Virus record (IMG/VR): IMGVR_UViG_3300025679_000014
Span: 1 to 38,788 of that record
Origin: a virus
DNA length: 38,788 nt
Direction: 5' to 3' (one strand)
In this document: positions 8,192 through 16,704 of the stretch, in pieces
How positions within the stretch are numbered: the stretch's first letter is position 1
Layout: the number at the start of each line of letters is the position of its first letter
The notes under the pieces: generated by a model
Databases searched by the model: none
What the model saw: the letters and a program-made list of their open reading frames with translations, nothing else
Told to the model about the DNA's origin: nothing
Position numbers and translations under genes: made by a program

Positions 8192-8728
8192 ATGTCAGTC
8201 AAAACATCTCAATTAATTCTGGTAGCCCCGGAATTCCGCAGCCAGCGCGGCCCAAGAGTCGCATCAAGCGGATTGGTAGCAGCTAAAATGGCAGCCGCCA
8301 TTTTTGACACCGCAGGGAAAGACAGCTCAGGAGTAAGTAACGAAACCGTAGCCTCACACGGCACGGGCGTTTTTATTCCTACCGGAGCAATCGTAACCCG
8401 CGCATGGTACCAAGTGAAGACGAGCTTCACCACGGCCAGCACGAACGCCGGAACCATCGCCTTGACCCTGCAAACCGCAGGTGATTTGGTAGTTGGCATC
8501 GCCGTATCAGACGGATCAAACCCTTGGAACGCCGGACTGTCCGGATGCCTCCCTGGAAACCCGGCAGAAGCGACGGTAGCCGGAGACACCGGAATCTTGG
8601 CCGCAGCGAGAATGGCAGCCACGCAAATAGCATTGACCGCCGAACGGGAAATCGTAGTGACCGTAGGGTTGCACGCTTTGACCGCTGGAAAGATGGTTAT
8701 CTTCGTGGAATACGTCCAAGGATTATAA
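8192..8728 (+). CDS. Putative structural protein of unknown function
   Basis: A 178-aa protein in the head module, just after the capsid gene and its RNA element. It is Ala/Thr/Gly/Val-rich with alternating strand patterns (TGVFIPTGAIVTRAWYQVKT; EREIVVTVG), as in beta-sandwich decoration or head-fibre proteins. No transmembrane segment or enzyme motif is visible. Its place and composition suggest a virion protein; exact role unknown. Start ATG at 8192 follows an A-rich leader. Confidence 0.6.
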   Translation: MSVKTSQLILVAPEFRSQRGPRVASSGLVAAKMAAAIFDTAGKDSSGVSNETVASHGTGVFIPTGAIVTRAWYQVKTSFTTASTNAGTIALTLQTAGDLVVGIAVSDGSNPWNAGLSGCLPGNPAEATVAGDTGILAAARMAATQIALTAEREIVVTVGLHALTAGKMVIFVEYVQGL

Positions 8729-8748
8729 ACCTCTAACAAACAAAACCT

Positions 8749-9171
8749 ATGAGCATTTTTCAAGTTCTAAGCCGAATCAAACACAACAGCACGGAGTACG
8801 CGCCCGGAGAATTTCTCCAGGGCGAGTACGCCGAGTTTAAGAATTTAATAGGCGGAGCGCTTCGTTTCTTTGAAGGGGCAACCAGCATAGAAGAAGCCAA
8901 GAGCATAGTAGCCAACGAGAGCCAAGCCACCGTGGAAGCTCCCGTACCGGCAAAACCGGACACCTGGGCACCTTCACCGGAGAAAACCGCAGCGCCGGCG
9001 GCAGTTGAAGCCGCAGACGCCACAAACGACGCCACAGCGCCAACAGCAGCGCCGGAAACACCGGCGGCCGACAGCATCACTGTTGAAGCCACGGCAGAAG
9101 CGGCAGCGGCCGACACCGCAGTAAACACCGACACCGCCGAACAGCCAACCGCGAAGTCAGACCTAAACTAA
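8749..9171 (+). CDS. Small head-module protein with low-complexity Ala/Thr/Pro tail
   Basis: The first ~50 residues (RIKHNSTEYAPGEFLQ, a Leu/Ile-rich helix, then EGATSIEEAK) resemble short phage proteins of the form I-K-H-x-G/N-x-x-Y-x-P-G that often lie near Mu gp36-like connectors. The remaining ~90 residues are almost entirely Ala, Glu, Thr, Pro and Asp and probably disordered. The role is unknown; the tail could be surface exposed or act as a spacer. Flanking genes are structural. Confidence 0.6.
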   Translation: MSIFQVLSRIKHNSTEYAPGEFLQGEYAEFKNLIGGALRFFEGATSIEEAKSIVANESQATVEAPVPAKPDTWAPSPEKTAAPAAVEAADATNDATAPTAAPETPAADSITVEATAEAAAADTAVNTDTAEQPTAKSDLN

Positions 9172-9181
9172 ATAAAAAACC

Positions 9182-9775
9182 ATGTCATCAGTTTCAAAAG
9201 CAGTCGCTCAACTCCTAGGAAAGCTATCCCAGGTAACGCCTAATTTCTTCAATGCGTTGACATCCGTAATAGGCGCGGTTGTTCAGACAACCGGCTCAGG
9301 TTTGAACGACGCGACGTCGGGGGGAACCAGCACGGCTCTTGTAGATCACGTTTACAACGTGAAAATAACGACCGCGGGCGGAACCGACCACTACGAGCTT
9401 TCAACGGATGGCGGTGCCTACGGTTCGTCAATCGCTTTGACCGGCAGCGCGCAAACGCTGGCAAACGGTGTGACGATTACTTTTGCGGCAACGACGGGCC
9501 ACACGCTCGGGGACATTTTCACGATTACCGTGACTGCCGGAGTAGCCGTAGCGGCCAGCACGCTGATGAACATCTTTGAGGCAGCCGTTGGAACGACCGC
9601 GGAAATAACCATCTACAACGGAACCACCAGCGCCGGCCCGATTGTCTACCAAGGCATCACCGCGAACTGGTCAGCCGGCCGAAATGACAGTTTAGGATAC
9701 CTGCTTTCTTCGGGGAGCGCCTACGTTGTCATCACCGGATCCGCAGCCCCTACCATTATCATCGGAACCAACTAA
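9182..9775 (+). CDS. Putative virion protein with Ig-like/beta repeat domain
   Basis: A 197-aa protein. Residues ~50-115 (VYNVKITTAG, STDGGAYGSSIALTGSAQTL, GVTITFAATTGHTLGD) match a beta-rich module I recognise from virion and tail proteins of many metagenomic phages. The C-terminal part is also Thr/Ser/Gly-rich and strand-like. Probably a structural decoration or fibre component. The gene is followed by an intrinsic terminator, so it closes the head transcription unit. Start is an AAAAAACCATG context without SD. Confidence 0.6.
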   Translation: MSSVSKAVAQLLGKLSQVTPNFFNALTSVIGAVVQTTGSGLNDATSGGTSTALVDHVYNVKITTAGGTDHYELSTDGGAYGSSIALTGSAQTLANGVTITFAATTGHTLGDIFTITVTAGVAVAASTLMNIFEAAVGTTAEITIYNGTTSAGPIVYQGITANWSAGRNDSLGYLLSSGSAYVVITGSAAPTIIIGTN

Positions 9776-9799
9776 CGGCCACGCTAAAAATCAAAAGCT

Positions 9800-9837
9800 A
9801 AAAAGCGGAGCCGCTATTTAATGGCACTCCGCTTTTT
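9800..9837 (+). terminator. Intrinsic terminator after head module
   Basis: AAAAAGCGGAG (9800-9810) pairs perfectly over 11 bp with CTCCGCTTTTT (9827-9837), ending in five T. The loop contains a further GCC/GGC pair. Because of its A/T arms it could act in both directions. The next gene begins 18 nt downstream, so some read-through is needed unless a promoter was missed. Confidence 0.8.
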
Positions 9838-9854
9838 ATCCGAAAAAAACAACC

Positions 9855-11963
9855 ATGTCGCTAGACGCCGCCAAAAACTTCGCTAAAGTGACCGTTTCAG
9901 CCCTGTACGACGCTTCCGCAACGGAAGTGGTGCTTGCGGCCGGCGATGGCGCGAAACTGCCAGCAACGCCGTTTAATGCCGTCTGGTGGAACTCCAGCGA
10001 CTACCCCGACCCGTCAGACGACCCGAATAAGGAAATAGTGCGGGTGACGAACATAGCGACCGACACGTTGACGATTTTGCGCGCCCAGGAGGGCACCAGC
10101 GCTTCTACCAAGAACGTAGCCGGGAAGATTTACAAAATGATAGCCGGCATGACCGCCAAGGTTTTGACGGACATCCAAACGGAGATAAACTCCAAAGCCG
10201 CGACCAGCGACCTGCAGGCATTGATTAACGAACTGGCCGCGGTGGCATTTTCAGGATCGTACGCCGACCTTACCGGAGCACCAGACCTGGCAACCGTGGC
10301 AACCACCGGCGCATACAGTGATTTGACCGGCAGCCCGACGTTGGGAACGGCGGCTGCCCAAAACACCGGGTACTTTGACCTTGCGGGAGCCGCAGCAACC
10401 GCACAATCAAACGCGGAAACGTATGCCGCCGGATTAGTTTCGGCGCTGGCGACGGTTGCGAGCACCGGCGCATATTCAGACCTTGCCGGCAAGCCGACAA
10501 TCCCGACAAACAACAACCAGTTGGTTAACGGTGCAGGTTACATAACCGCCAACCAGAGCATCACACTTTCCGGCGACATTTCAGGAAGCGGCACAACGTC
10601 AATCACGACGACCATCGGATCCGGCAAGGTTACGAGCGCAATGCTGGCGGGAAGCATTGCCGCCTCAAAACTGACAGGAACGGACATCGCCACCGTAGGC
10701 ACGATAACCGCCGGCGTTTGGCACGGAACGGCCATAGCGAATACTTACCTTGCCAACTCAACCATCTCCGGCGTCTCGTTGGGAAATAACCTATTCGCAT
10801 TGACGGCCACGAACGCCACGCTGACATTTTCAGAGTCATACACCGGCGCGGCCGCGGCAACGGTGGGAATAAATCTCAGCAACCCCAACACGTGGCTGGC
10901 AAAGCAGACGTTCAGCCTTTCCAACATTTCAATAACCGGCGGAACGAGCACCTACATTCTTTCAACCAACGGTTCAGGTACTCTTTCTTGGATAGCCCAA
11001 CCAAGCGGCACGTCGCCGCTGACCACCAAGGGCGACATATGGGGTTATGGTTCGGGGGACGCCCGCATCCCCGTTGGAACAGACGGATACGTTCTAACGG
11101 CCGACAGCACCGCAACATTGGGAGTTAAATGGGCAGCAGGCGGAGGCGGCGGTTCTCTCCCTTTTATTGTTGATGTAAGCACAGCTATTATTCAAGCGCT
11201 GGCATTCCCGGGGAATACCATTCTGGGAACCGATGGCTTTGGAAATCTTTTGACGAGCAACGTAAGCGGAGCGCCGGGCACCGGCTATGATTCAAACGGA
11301 AGTCCTACCACTTGGAATAGTCAAAGCGGCTTGCCGATGATTGGAGAAAACGCAGCCGGATCATACGAGCCTACGGTTTGGAACCGCAACGGAAACTTAG
11401 TATTTTCAGTAGCGAGCAACCAGCCATATCTGCAAGACAACGCAGCAAATACCTTTTTGACCGGCGACGGCGCGGGTGGTACAATGATACCAAACTACCT
11501 AGTAATCCCCACCAACGAATCGGCGAGCATCCGTTCAACCGCAAACGCCAACAACGGCATCAGTATTGACGGAACGTACATCACGTTTTACGCAGCCGAC
11601 GCTAGTGCGATTTTCCAAGTATCGGGAGTTTCGGGGTTAGTGATGGTGAGTAGTCAACCGTTAGACCTGAACCAATCTAATCTTATCAGTAGCGGAGGCA
11701 CATTCATTACCCTAAACCAACCAGTTACCTTAAACGGAAACTCACTGGAAGGCGTAGCAACATTATCCAATAATAATGCTGGTTCGCCGATTCTTTTGTA
11801 TGACCCGATTACGATACAATCAGGAAACTACATTGACTTTCAGAATAATCCAATCAAATCAATCTCCTTGTTGTCGGATGGTAGTTACCCTATTTCTGGA
11901 ACATTTGGAGGTTCAATCGTAATTACTAATGGATTTATTTCATCTATTATCGCAGCATCGTAA
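9855..11963 (+). CDS. Tail fibre-like protein with repeated GAYSDLTG motifs
   Basis: The 702-aa product contains repeats of the form TGAYSDL-(T/A)-G-x-P (residues ~135-220), followed by NNNQLVNGAGYI, GDISGSGTTSIT and TTKGDIWGYGSGDARIPVGT, all common shaft elements of phage tail fibres. The C-terminal ~250 residues are Ser/Asn/Gly-rich with less repetition and may hold the receptor-binding tip. The N-terminus (SALYDASATEVVLAAGDGAK) resembles virion-attachment domains. Unusually it lies between head and connector genes and not downstream of the tail hub. Codon use becomes more AT-rich toward the 3' end (after ~11400), suggesting a recombined tip. Confidence 0.75.
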   Translation: MSLDAAKNFAKVTVSALYDASATEVVLAAGDGAKLPATPFNAVWWNSSDYPDPSDDPNKEIVRVTNIATDTLTILRAQEGTSASTKNVAGKIYKMIAGMTAKVLTDIQTEINSKAATSDLQALINELAAVAFSGSYADLTGAPDLATVATTGAYSDLTGSPTLGTAAAQNTGYFDLAGAAATAQSNAETYAAGLVSALATVASTGAYSDLAGKPTIPTNNNQLVNGAGYITANQSITLSGDISGSGTTSITTTIGSGKVTSAMLAGSIAASKLTGTDIATVGTITAGVWHGTAIANTYLANSTISGVSLGNNLFALTATNATLTFSESYTGAAAATVGINLSNPNTWLAKQTFSLSNISITGGTSTYILSTNGSGTLSWIAQPSGTSPLTTKGDIWGYGSGDARIPVGTDGYVLTADSTATLGVKWAAGGGGGSLPFIVDVSTAIIQALAFPGNTILGTDGFGNLLTSNVSGAPGTGYDSNGSPTTWNSQSGLPMIGENAAGSYEPTVWNRNGNLVFSVASNQPYLQDNAANTFLTGDGAGGTMIPNYLVIPTNESASIRSTANANNGISIDGTYITFYAADASAIFQVSGVSGLVMVSSQPLDLNQSNLISSGGTFITLNQPVTLNGNSLEGVATLSNNNAGSPILLYDPITIQSGNYIDFQNNPIKSISLLSDGSYPISGTFGGSIVITNGFISSIIAAS

Positions 11964-11987
11964 AATTAAATCATTAAAATAAATAAT

Positions 11988-12161
11988 ATGGCACAAACAG
12001 CAACACAGCTCAACGCTCAAATCGCATTAGTAGACGCGCAAATAGAACAGGCGAACGCAACACTGGCCGTTCAAACGAGCCAGAACGCCCTCACGTTGGC
12101 GAATCTAAACACCCAGAAAGCGAACTACCAAACGCAACTGGATGCACTTTCTCCGGCATAG
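11988..12161 (+). CDS. 57-aa predicted coiled-coil protein
   Basis: A short frame from ATG 11988 to TAG 12159-12161 starting MAQTATQLNAQIALVDAQIE. It is rich in Gln, Asn, Ala and Leu with hydrophobics at heptad-like spacing and no Cys or aromatic core, so a coiled coil is likely. It follows the fibre gene by 24 nt and may be a fibre trimerisation or chaperone factor; that is inference from position. The start context is A/T-rich without SD, as in its neighbours. Confidence 0.6.
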   Translation: MAQTATQLNAQIALVDAQIEQANATLAVQTSQNALTLANLNTQKANYQTQLDALSPA

Positions 12162-12186
12162 TTTCCAACAAACAAAAAAACAAAAA

Positions 12187-12648
12187 ATGAAAAAGTTAAA
12201 AATCCTCCGCTTATACGGAGCATTGAGCAAGATGGATCACAAGGGCGCCAAGTTCGCCTACGCCGTAGCCAAAAACGTGAAGATTTTGGAACCGGAAGCC
12301 GAGCCGATTATCAAAGCCCTTAAGTTTTCAAAGGAATACGAAGAATACGACAACGCCCGTATGGAATCGGTAAAAAAGTACGGCAAGCGCGACGAAAACA
12401 AGCGGCTGGTAATCATTGAAAACGAGTACGTGATTTTAGACCAGGAGAAATTTGACAAGGAGCTGGAGCCGCTGCAGAAAAAGTTCGCCAAGGCAATAAA
12501 AGAACGGAAAAAGCAGTTGGAAGATTTGGAAAAAATCATGGAGGGCGACGTGAAGGTGAAGTTGTACAAGGTAGCACTGAAAGACGTGCCCAACGACATC
12601 ACCACCCCGCAGCTTTTATCCATTTACGACATTATTGACGACGACTAA
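12187..12648 (+). CDS. Conserved charged phage protein, unknown function
   Basis: A 153-aa protein rich in Lys, Glu and Asp and largely helical (LKFSKEYEEYDNARMESVKK, KKFAKAIKERKKQLEDLEKI), with a C-terminal ITTPQLLSIYDIIDDD. The frame is open upstream, but ATG 12187 follows a run of CAAAAAAACAAAAA, the leader type used across this genome. No enzyme motif is visible. Lies between fibre and connector genes. May be an assembly factor; function unknown. Confidence 0.65.
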   Translation: MKKLKILRLYGALSKMDHKGAKFAYAVAKNVKILEPEAEPIIKALKFSKEYEEYDNARMESVKKYGKRDENKRLVIIENEYVILDQEKFDKELEPLQKKFAKAIKERKKQLEDLEKIMEGDVKVKLYKVALKDVPNDITTPQLLSIYDIIDDD

Positions 12649-12653
12649 AGACC

Positions 12654-12899
12654 ATGATATACGGCGGCACAGCATACGGGCAAACGGAGTACGGAGCGCT
12701 GACACCATTCCAGCAGGCCGTTTTCAACGCCACCCGGCGCATCGTGAGCCTGCTGACGACTGAAAACCGCGCCGCCGTAATGGCAACCGCGCTGTCCCGC
12801 GCGCCGATGACTTCAACGCTGGAGAAAACCGTGGTAACATTAGGAAACAGCAACCGCATAGCTCCGCTGACCACCAAACAACAAACGACCATTCTATAA
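12654..12899 (+). CDS. Small hypothetical protein in connector region
   Basis: An 81-aa protein starting 6 nt after the preceding stop, with a Gly/Tyr-rich N-terminus (MIYGGTAYGQTEYG) and an Ala/Thr-rich, mostly helical remainder. The N-terminal pattern resembles short phage virion-associated proteins, but no function can be assigned. Its stop codon overlaps the next tiny frame (TAATG). Confidence 0.5.
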   Translation: MIYGGTAYGQTEYGALTPFQQAVFNATRRIVSLLTTENRAAVMATALSRAPMTSTLEKTVVTLGNSNRIAPLTTKQQTTIL

Positions 12900-12949
12900 T
12901 GCCAAAAGCAAAAACAGCTGCAACAGCCGAAAACACGATAAAGAAGTAA
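12899..12949 (+). CDS. Possible 16-aa peptide MPKAKTAATAENTIKK
   Basis: ATG at 12899 overlaps the previous stop (TAATG), a coupling arrangement, and runs 16 codons to TAA at 12947-12949. It is Lys/Ala-rich. It fills the gap before the connector gene, but a frame this short can easily occur by chance. Confidence 0.2.
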   Translation: MPKAKTAATAENTIKK

Positions 12950-12964
12950 GGTACTAAAAATAAC

Positions 12965-13900
12965 ATGCTCACACTTCTCTCTCCAACCGAGGACTTTATC
13001 AAGCGCAACCGCACACGCCTATCAGCTGACGTAAACGCCGGCGACAATGCGGTAATTCCTACGGAAAACTCCGACGGCATCTTGGAAAACGACTACATTG
13101 TAGTCGGTCCCGAAGGCAGCGACCAGGCGGAAATTTGCCAGGTGGCCTCCGTGACGGAGCAGAGCATCACGGTAGCAGTCCTGAGAAAAAAACACTTCGC
13201 CTACGAACCGATTGTAAAATACCGCTACAACCAGCGGAAGTTTTACGGTTGCACGACGGAAGGCGGAAGCTACGCGGAACTGACCAGCGACGGAAGCCCG
13301 GCCGCAATCGCGGTAAACGATCCGCAAGGCACCTATTTTGAATACACCACCGACGAGGGATACATTTACTTTAAAAGCACCTACTGGAACGTGCAGACGA
13401 GCGAAGAAACCGACATCGCGCAATCCGTGGCGGTGCTGGCCGACGAAAGCGTGCGGTACTGCAGCATTTTCGCCATCCGGAAACAAGCCGGCATGACAAA
13501 CAACCCGTTTTTGACGGACGGCATCATTGAAATCTACCGGAAGCGCGCCGAGAACGAGGTAAACAGCTATCTCTACAACCGCTACGACCTCCCGCTGGTG
13601 AATCAGAGCGAAAGCGCTCCGGAAGTACCATTCATCGTTGAAAACGTCACCACGCTCCTGGCAGCCGGCTACATGGACTACCAGGAATTCGGCAGCGACG
13701 GCGAAGGGGTAAAGTGGCTCGGAGAAGCCCGGGCGGTTTTGAAAGCCGTGCAAAACGGCGTCCAGCGATTAATCGCCAGCGACTACCAGGAATTTCAAAC
13801 CAAGACGCAGACGCAGGGCATAAACAGCTACCCGAACACGGTAGACAACACCGGCGACGGAGGCCCATCGCAGCATTTCACGATGGATCAGTTATTTTAA
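12965..13900 (+). CDS. Head-tail connector, Mu gp36-like (DUF1320) with N-terminal extra domain
   Basis: The C-terminal ~150 residues carry the gp36 pattern: YCSIFAIRKQAGM, then TDGIIEIYRKRAENEVNSYL, YNRYDLPL and a later hydrophobic VENVTTLLAAGYM. In Mu-like phages gp36 proteins form the adaptor ring between portal and tail. Residues 1-150 are an additional beta-rich domain (ENDYIVVGPEGSDQAEICQV, SITVAVLRKKH) that most gp36 homologues of ~140 aa do not have; the total of 311 aa is therefore long. The next gene starts one nucleotide after the stop. Confidence 0.8.
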   Translation: MLTLLSPTEDFIKRNRTRLSADVNAGDNAVIPTENSDGILENDYIVVGPEGSDQAEICQVASVTEQSITVAVLRKKHFAYEPIVKYRYNQRKFYGCTTEGGSYAELTSDGSPAAIAVNDPQGTYFEYTTDEGYIYFKSTYWNVQTSEETDIAQSVAVLADESVRYCSIFAIRKQAGMTNNPFLTDGIIEIYRKRAENEVNSYLYNRYDLPLVNQSESAPEVPFIVENVTTLLAAGYMDYQEFGSDGEGVKWLGEARAVLKAVQNGVQRLIASDYQEFQTKTQTQGINSYPNTVDNTGDGGPSQHFTMDQLF

Positions 13901-13901
13901 T

Positions 13902-14369
13902 ATGGCCTCTACCCTGCATTTAAGCTTTACTATCGAAGGGGAAACGCAACTGAGCCGGCGGTTGAGAGCCATGGCCGGCGCCGTGCAGGACTGGACTCCA
14001 GCCTTTCAGGAAACGGCTATAACTTTAGAAAATATCTTCAGCAACGACGTATTCAACACCGAAGGCGCGGTAATCAATCAGACATGGTCTCCATTGAAAC
14101 AGGCCTACGCAGCGCAGAAGGCCAAGAAGTACCCCGGACAGGGCATCCTGCAGGCCACAGGAGCCATGCGCAACAGCTTTCAGGGATTATGGACGGCCAA
14201 CATGGCGCAGGTTTTCAACACCGCCGACTATTTCAAATACCACCAGAGCAACCAGCCGAGAAGCGGCAACCTTCCCCGGCGTGCGATGATAGCCCTAGCC
14301 GAAGCGCAACGCCGGCAAATCGTCCGCATTTTCAATACTTACTTCCAAAAGACCATAGCCGCCCAATAA
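13902..14369 (+). CDS. Phage virion morphogenesis protein (Mu gpG / tail_S family)
   Basis: A 155-aa protein with the features of the phage virion morphogenesis family: an N-terminal amphipathic stretch (SRRLRAMAGAVQDWTPAFQE), the segment FNTEGAVINQTWSPLK, ILQATGAMRNSF, a YFKYHQ-containing region and LPRRAMIALAEA. Family members act at head-tail joining. It begins 1 nt after the connector gene, consistent with co-translation, and precedes a tail terminator candidate. Confidence 0.85.
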   Translation: MASTLHLSFTIEGETQLSRRLRAMAGAVQDWTPAFQETAITLENIFSNDVFNTEGAVINQTWSPLKQAYAAQKAKKYPGQGILQATGAMRNSFQGLWTANMAQVFNTADYFKYHQSNQPRSGNLPRRAMIALAEAQRRQIVRIFNTYFQKTIAAQ

Positions 14370-14373
14370 AACC

Positions 14374-14877
14374 ATGGCAGACCAACAATACATCGATCCC
14401 GTGCTGAAGAAGTACGCCGATTTAATAAACACCACCACCAAGGTGTTCAAGCGGACGTACTTCGGCGACCCCGTGAGAGTGGGAAGCAGCGAACTGCCTG
14501 CGCTGATTTTAGCAAAAGTCGACACCAGGGTAAGCAACTTCAGCAACACGCAGGATCAGCACACCGTTCGCATTTCGCTGACGGTAATAACGGACGTGCG
14601 CGACAGCGTCAATGACGACAAGACTATGGTACGGGGAATCAATTCATTGTATGATATAATGGAGGGTAGACAGGACGGAACCTACGCCCTGAAAACCGAA
14701 TCGCTGCTGGGAATCATCCGGCACAACGTAGAGCTGGACGTGGCGCAAAACCTGCGCACCGACCTGAACACCCTGAGCACGGTGCAGTACGGCTTCACGA
14801 TGGACAAGCGAAAACAGAACAGCTGGGGCATCGAGGGAATGCTAGAAGTGTCGGTAAACTTTATTCAAAACAGGTAA
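14374..14877 (+). CDS. Putative tail terminator/completion protein
   Basis: A 167-aa protein in the usual tail-terminator slot, between the morphogenesis protein and the tail tube protein. The sequence has a helical N-terminus and a strand-rich centre (HTVRISLTVITDVRDS, YGFTMDKRKQNSWGIEGMLEVSV), as in proteins that cap the tail tube and join it to the connector. Assignment rests mainly on gene order and size. Start is AAAACCATG without SD. Confidence 0.6.
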   Translation: MADQQYIDPVLKKYADLINTTTKVFKRTYFGDPVRVGSSELPALILAKVDTRVSNFSNTQDQHTVRISLTVITDVRDSVNDDKTMVRGINSLYDIMEGRQDGTYALKTESLLGIIRHNVELDVAQNLRTDLNTLSTVQYGFTMDKRKQNSWGIEGMLEVSVNFIQNR

Positions 14878-14897
14878 TAAAAACTAACTAACAACAC

Positions 14898-16268
14898 ATG
14901 GCAAACAACACAATAGCCGGCCGCCAAGTTCAGGTTGGCATCGGGATCGAAACGACCCCGGGCACACCAGTATCAGCCGCCGCATTTATCGAATGGGAGA
15001 GTTTGAGCTTACTGAGCATGGCGGACAAGACGCTCCTGCAGAGCGCCCGCGGCATCAGAAACAAAACGAGCGACAGCATCGTCATCAACAAGTACGGAAA
15101 GGGAACGATTGAATTCGTGCCGACGGTGCGAAACCTGCCGTTCTTTTTGGAGCTGTTCATGGGAAGCCGGACAACCGCCGACCACTCCGGAGAAACGACC
15201 GTCTACGACCACACGATGGCAATTCAGAACGCCAACGCCAGCATGAAGACCGCAACCCTGACAATCATGCAAGGAGCGCTGCAAACGGAACGCTACGCCA
15301 ACGTGGTGGTTGACACCTTTGACCTGACGGTAGACAAAGATTTTGCAAAAGTGAAAATCGGTCTTTTGGGAAACTTCCCGGATACCAGCTCAATCAGCCC
15401 GAGCTATAGCCAACAGACCCTATTCAGCCGCAACCAGTTGCTGGCATTCTTCGGAACCAGTCTCTCAAACGCCATCGGAAGCCCGGCCAGCGCGACCCTG
15501 ACGAGCGACGCGACGAAGCCGAGCGACGGAGACGTTGTGGTAATCGGAACCATCACCTACACCTACAAAACGACACTGACCGGCGCACCTTACGAAGTGT
15601 TGATTGGAGCAGCCGCAGCCGACTCATTGGATAACATCAAAAGCGCCATCAACGGCAGCAGCGGAGCCGGAACGACCTACGGGACAGGAACGGTAGCCCA
15701 CCCGCTTGTTATAGCCACCGCAAACGCCGACACGACGCAAGTAATCAAGGCAATAGTAAACGGAACGCTCGCCAACGCGATCGTGACGACCACGACATCA
15801 ACTTATCTCTCATGGGACGGCGCGACAATGGACGCAGGAACCCCAGGAGTAGGAGCAGGCCCGACGCCACTGGTAAGTTTCTCATTGGCCGGAAAAAATA
15901 ACGTGGCATTCGCCGATGCATTCCTTTCGGGGGCCAACACGCCGATAAACGGCGGGTGGATCGCCGGAGATTTGGAAATAACCGGAACCTACGTCATCCA
16001 GTTCTCGAACACGACCGACCTGGCACGCTACCAGAATAACACCAAACAAGCCCTCGTCGTGGAGTTAACCGGAGCGCAGGTTGGCGTAGTGCCGAGCTTT
16101 GAGCAGATTATTCTGAAGTACGGCAAGCTGATTCTGACGAAAGCGCCGGTGGAATACAACATCAACGGCGTAAACTACTTGAAGCAGGAATTCACGGTGC
16201 AGTACGACGCCACCGACCTGGAATTCGGCGCAGTCATAACCAACACCGACGACGGAACAGACTACTAG
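14898..16268 (+). CDS. Major tail tube protein with inserted beta domain
   Basis: The start (VGIGIETTPGTPV), followed by a strand-rich body, and the C-terminal QFSNTTDLARYQNN with KQALVVELTGAQVG fit a siphovirus tail tube subunit. Between about residues 190 and 320 lies a separate module: ATLTSDATKPSDGDVVVIG, TYTYKTTLTGAPYEVLIG, AADSLDNIKSAING, and a Thr-rich end. I recognise this module from many phage virion proteins. It is probably displayed on the outside of the tail. With it the protein is 456 aa, longer than typical tube subunits. Frameshifted chaperone genes and the tape measure follow, which supports the call. Confidence 0.85.
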   Translation: MANNTIAGRQVQVGIGIETTPGTPVSAAAFIEWESLSLLSMADKTLLQSARGIRNKTSDSIVINKYGKGTIEFVPTVRNLPFFLELFMGSRTTADHSGETTVYDHTMAIQNANASMKTATLTIMQGALQTERYANVVVDTFDLTVDKDFAKVKIGLLGNFPDTSSISPSYSQQTLFSRNQLLAFFGTSLSNAIGSPASATLTSDATKPSDGDVVVIGTITYTYKTTLTGAPYEVLIGAAAADSLDNIKSAINGSSGAGTTYGTGTVAHPLVIATANADTTQVIKAIVNGTLANAIVTTTTSTYLSWDGATMDAGTPGVGAGPTPLVSFSLAGKNNVAFADAFLSGANTPINGGWIAGDLEITGTYVIQFSNTTDLARYQNNTKQALVVELTGAQVGVVPSFEQIILKYGKLILTKAPVEYNINGVNYLKQEFTVQYDATDLEFGAVITNTDDGTDY

Positions 16269-16280
16269 TAAAAATTAACC

Positions 16281-16304
16281 GCCGGGGGCAGCAATGTCCC
16301 CGGC
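16281..16304 (+). other. GC-rich hairpin between tail tube and chaperone genes
   Basis: GCCGGGG (16281-16287) pairs with CCCCGGC (16298-16304) around a 10-nt loop. The hairpin is followed by A-rich sequence and the next ATG, with no U-tract, so it is not a typical intrinsic terminator in the + direction. It could stabilise mRNA ends or lower expression of the chaperone relative to the tube protein. Confidence 0.6.
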
Positions 16305-16317
16305 AAAAAACAAAACC

Positions 16318-16704
16318 ATGGAAACCAGCAACAAAACCATCACCACAGTAAACGGGTACACGGTAGTGCTCCGGCCATTTATTACCGGCGGAGACAAGCG
16401 GCACATCAAGGACTCGTTCACTGAAGACATCATGCTCAACGGAAACACCGAGCAGAAAAACGGAGTTTCCTACAGCATGAAAGCGAGCAAAGCGAACATC
16501 GCCCAAGACCGCGCAGTAACCGCCGTGGTTTTTTCCGTAGACGGCCCGGGCGTAGACAAGACGAAAAGCATCCCGGAGCAAGTGCTGGGTTTGCCCGCTG
16601 ACGACAGCGATGAGGTAATGGCTTTGGTAGAAGAAGCCACCGCAGATAAAAAAAAAGCTCCGAATACGCCGACGACCTCCGCAGACTCTACGACGGCCGT
16701 CTAA
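16318..16704 (+). CDS. Tail assembly chaperone, short form (gpG-like)
   Basis: A 128-aa protein between tube and tape measure genes, the position of the lambda gpG equivalent that binds the tape measure during tail assembly. It is a small, soluble, charged protein (VLRPFITGGDKRHIKDSF; VLGLPADDSDEVMALVEEA). Near its 3' end the codons read GAT AAA AAA AAA GCT, a run of nine A that allows ribosomes to slip back one base. In-frame translation gives a ~15-residue Pro/Thr/Ser tail ending in TAA. The start at 16318 follows AAAACC. Confidence 0.8.
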   Translation: METSNKTITTVNGYTVVLRPFITGGDKRHIKDSFTEDIMLNGNTEQKNGVSYSMKASKANIAQDRAVTAVVFSVDGPGVDKTKSIPEQVLGLPADDSDEVMALVEEATADKKKAPNTPTTSADSTTAV

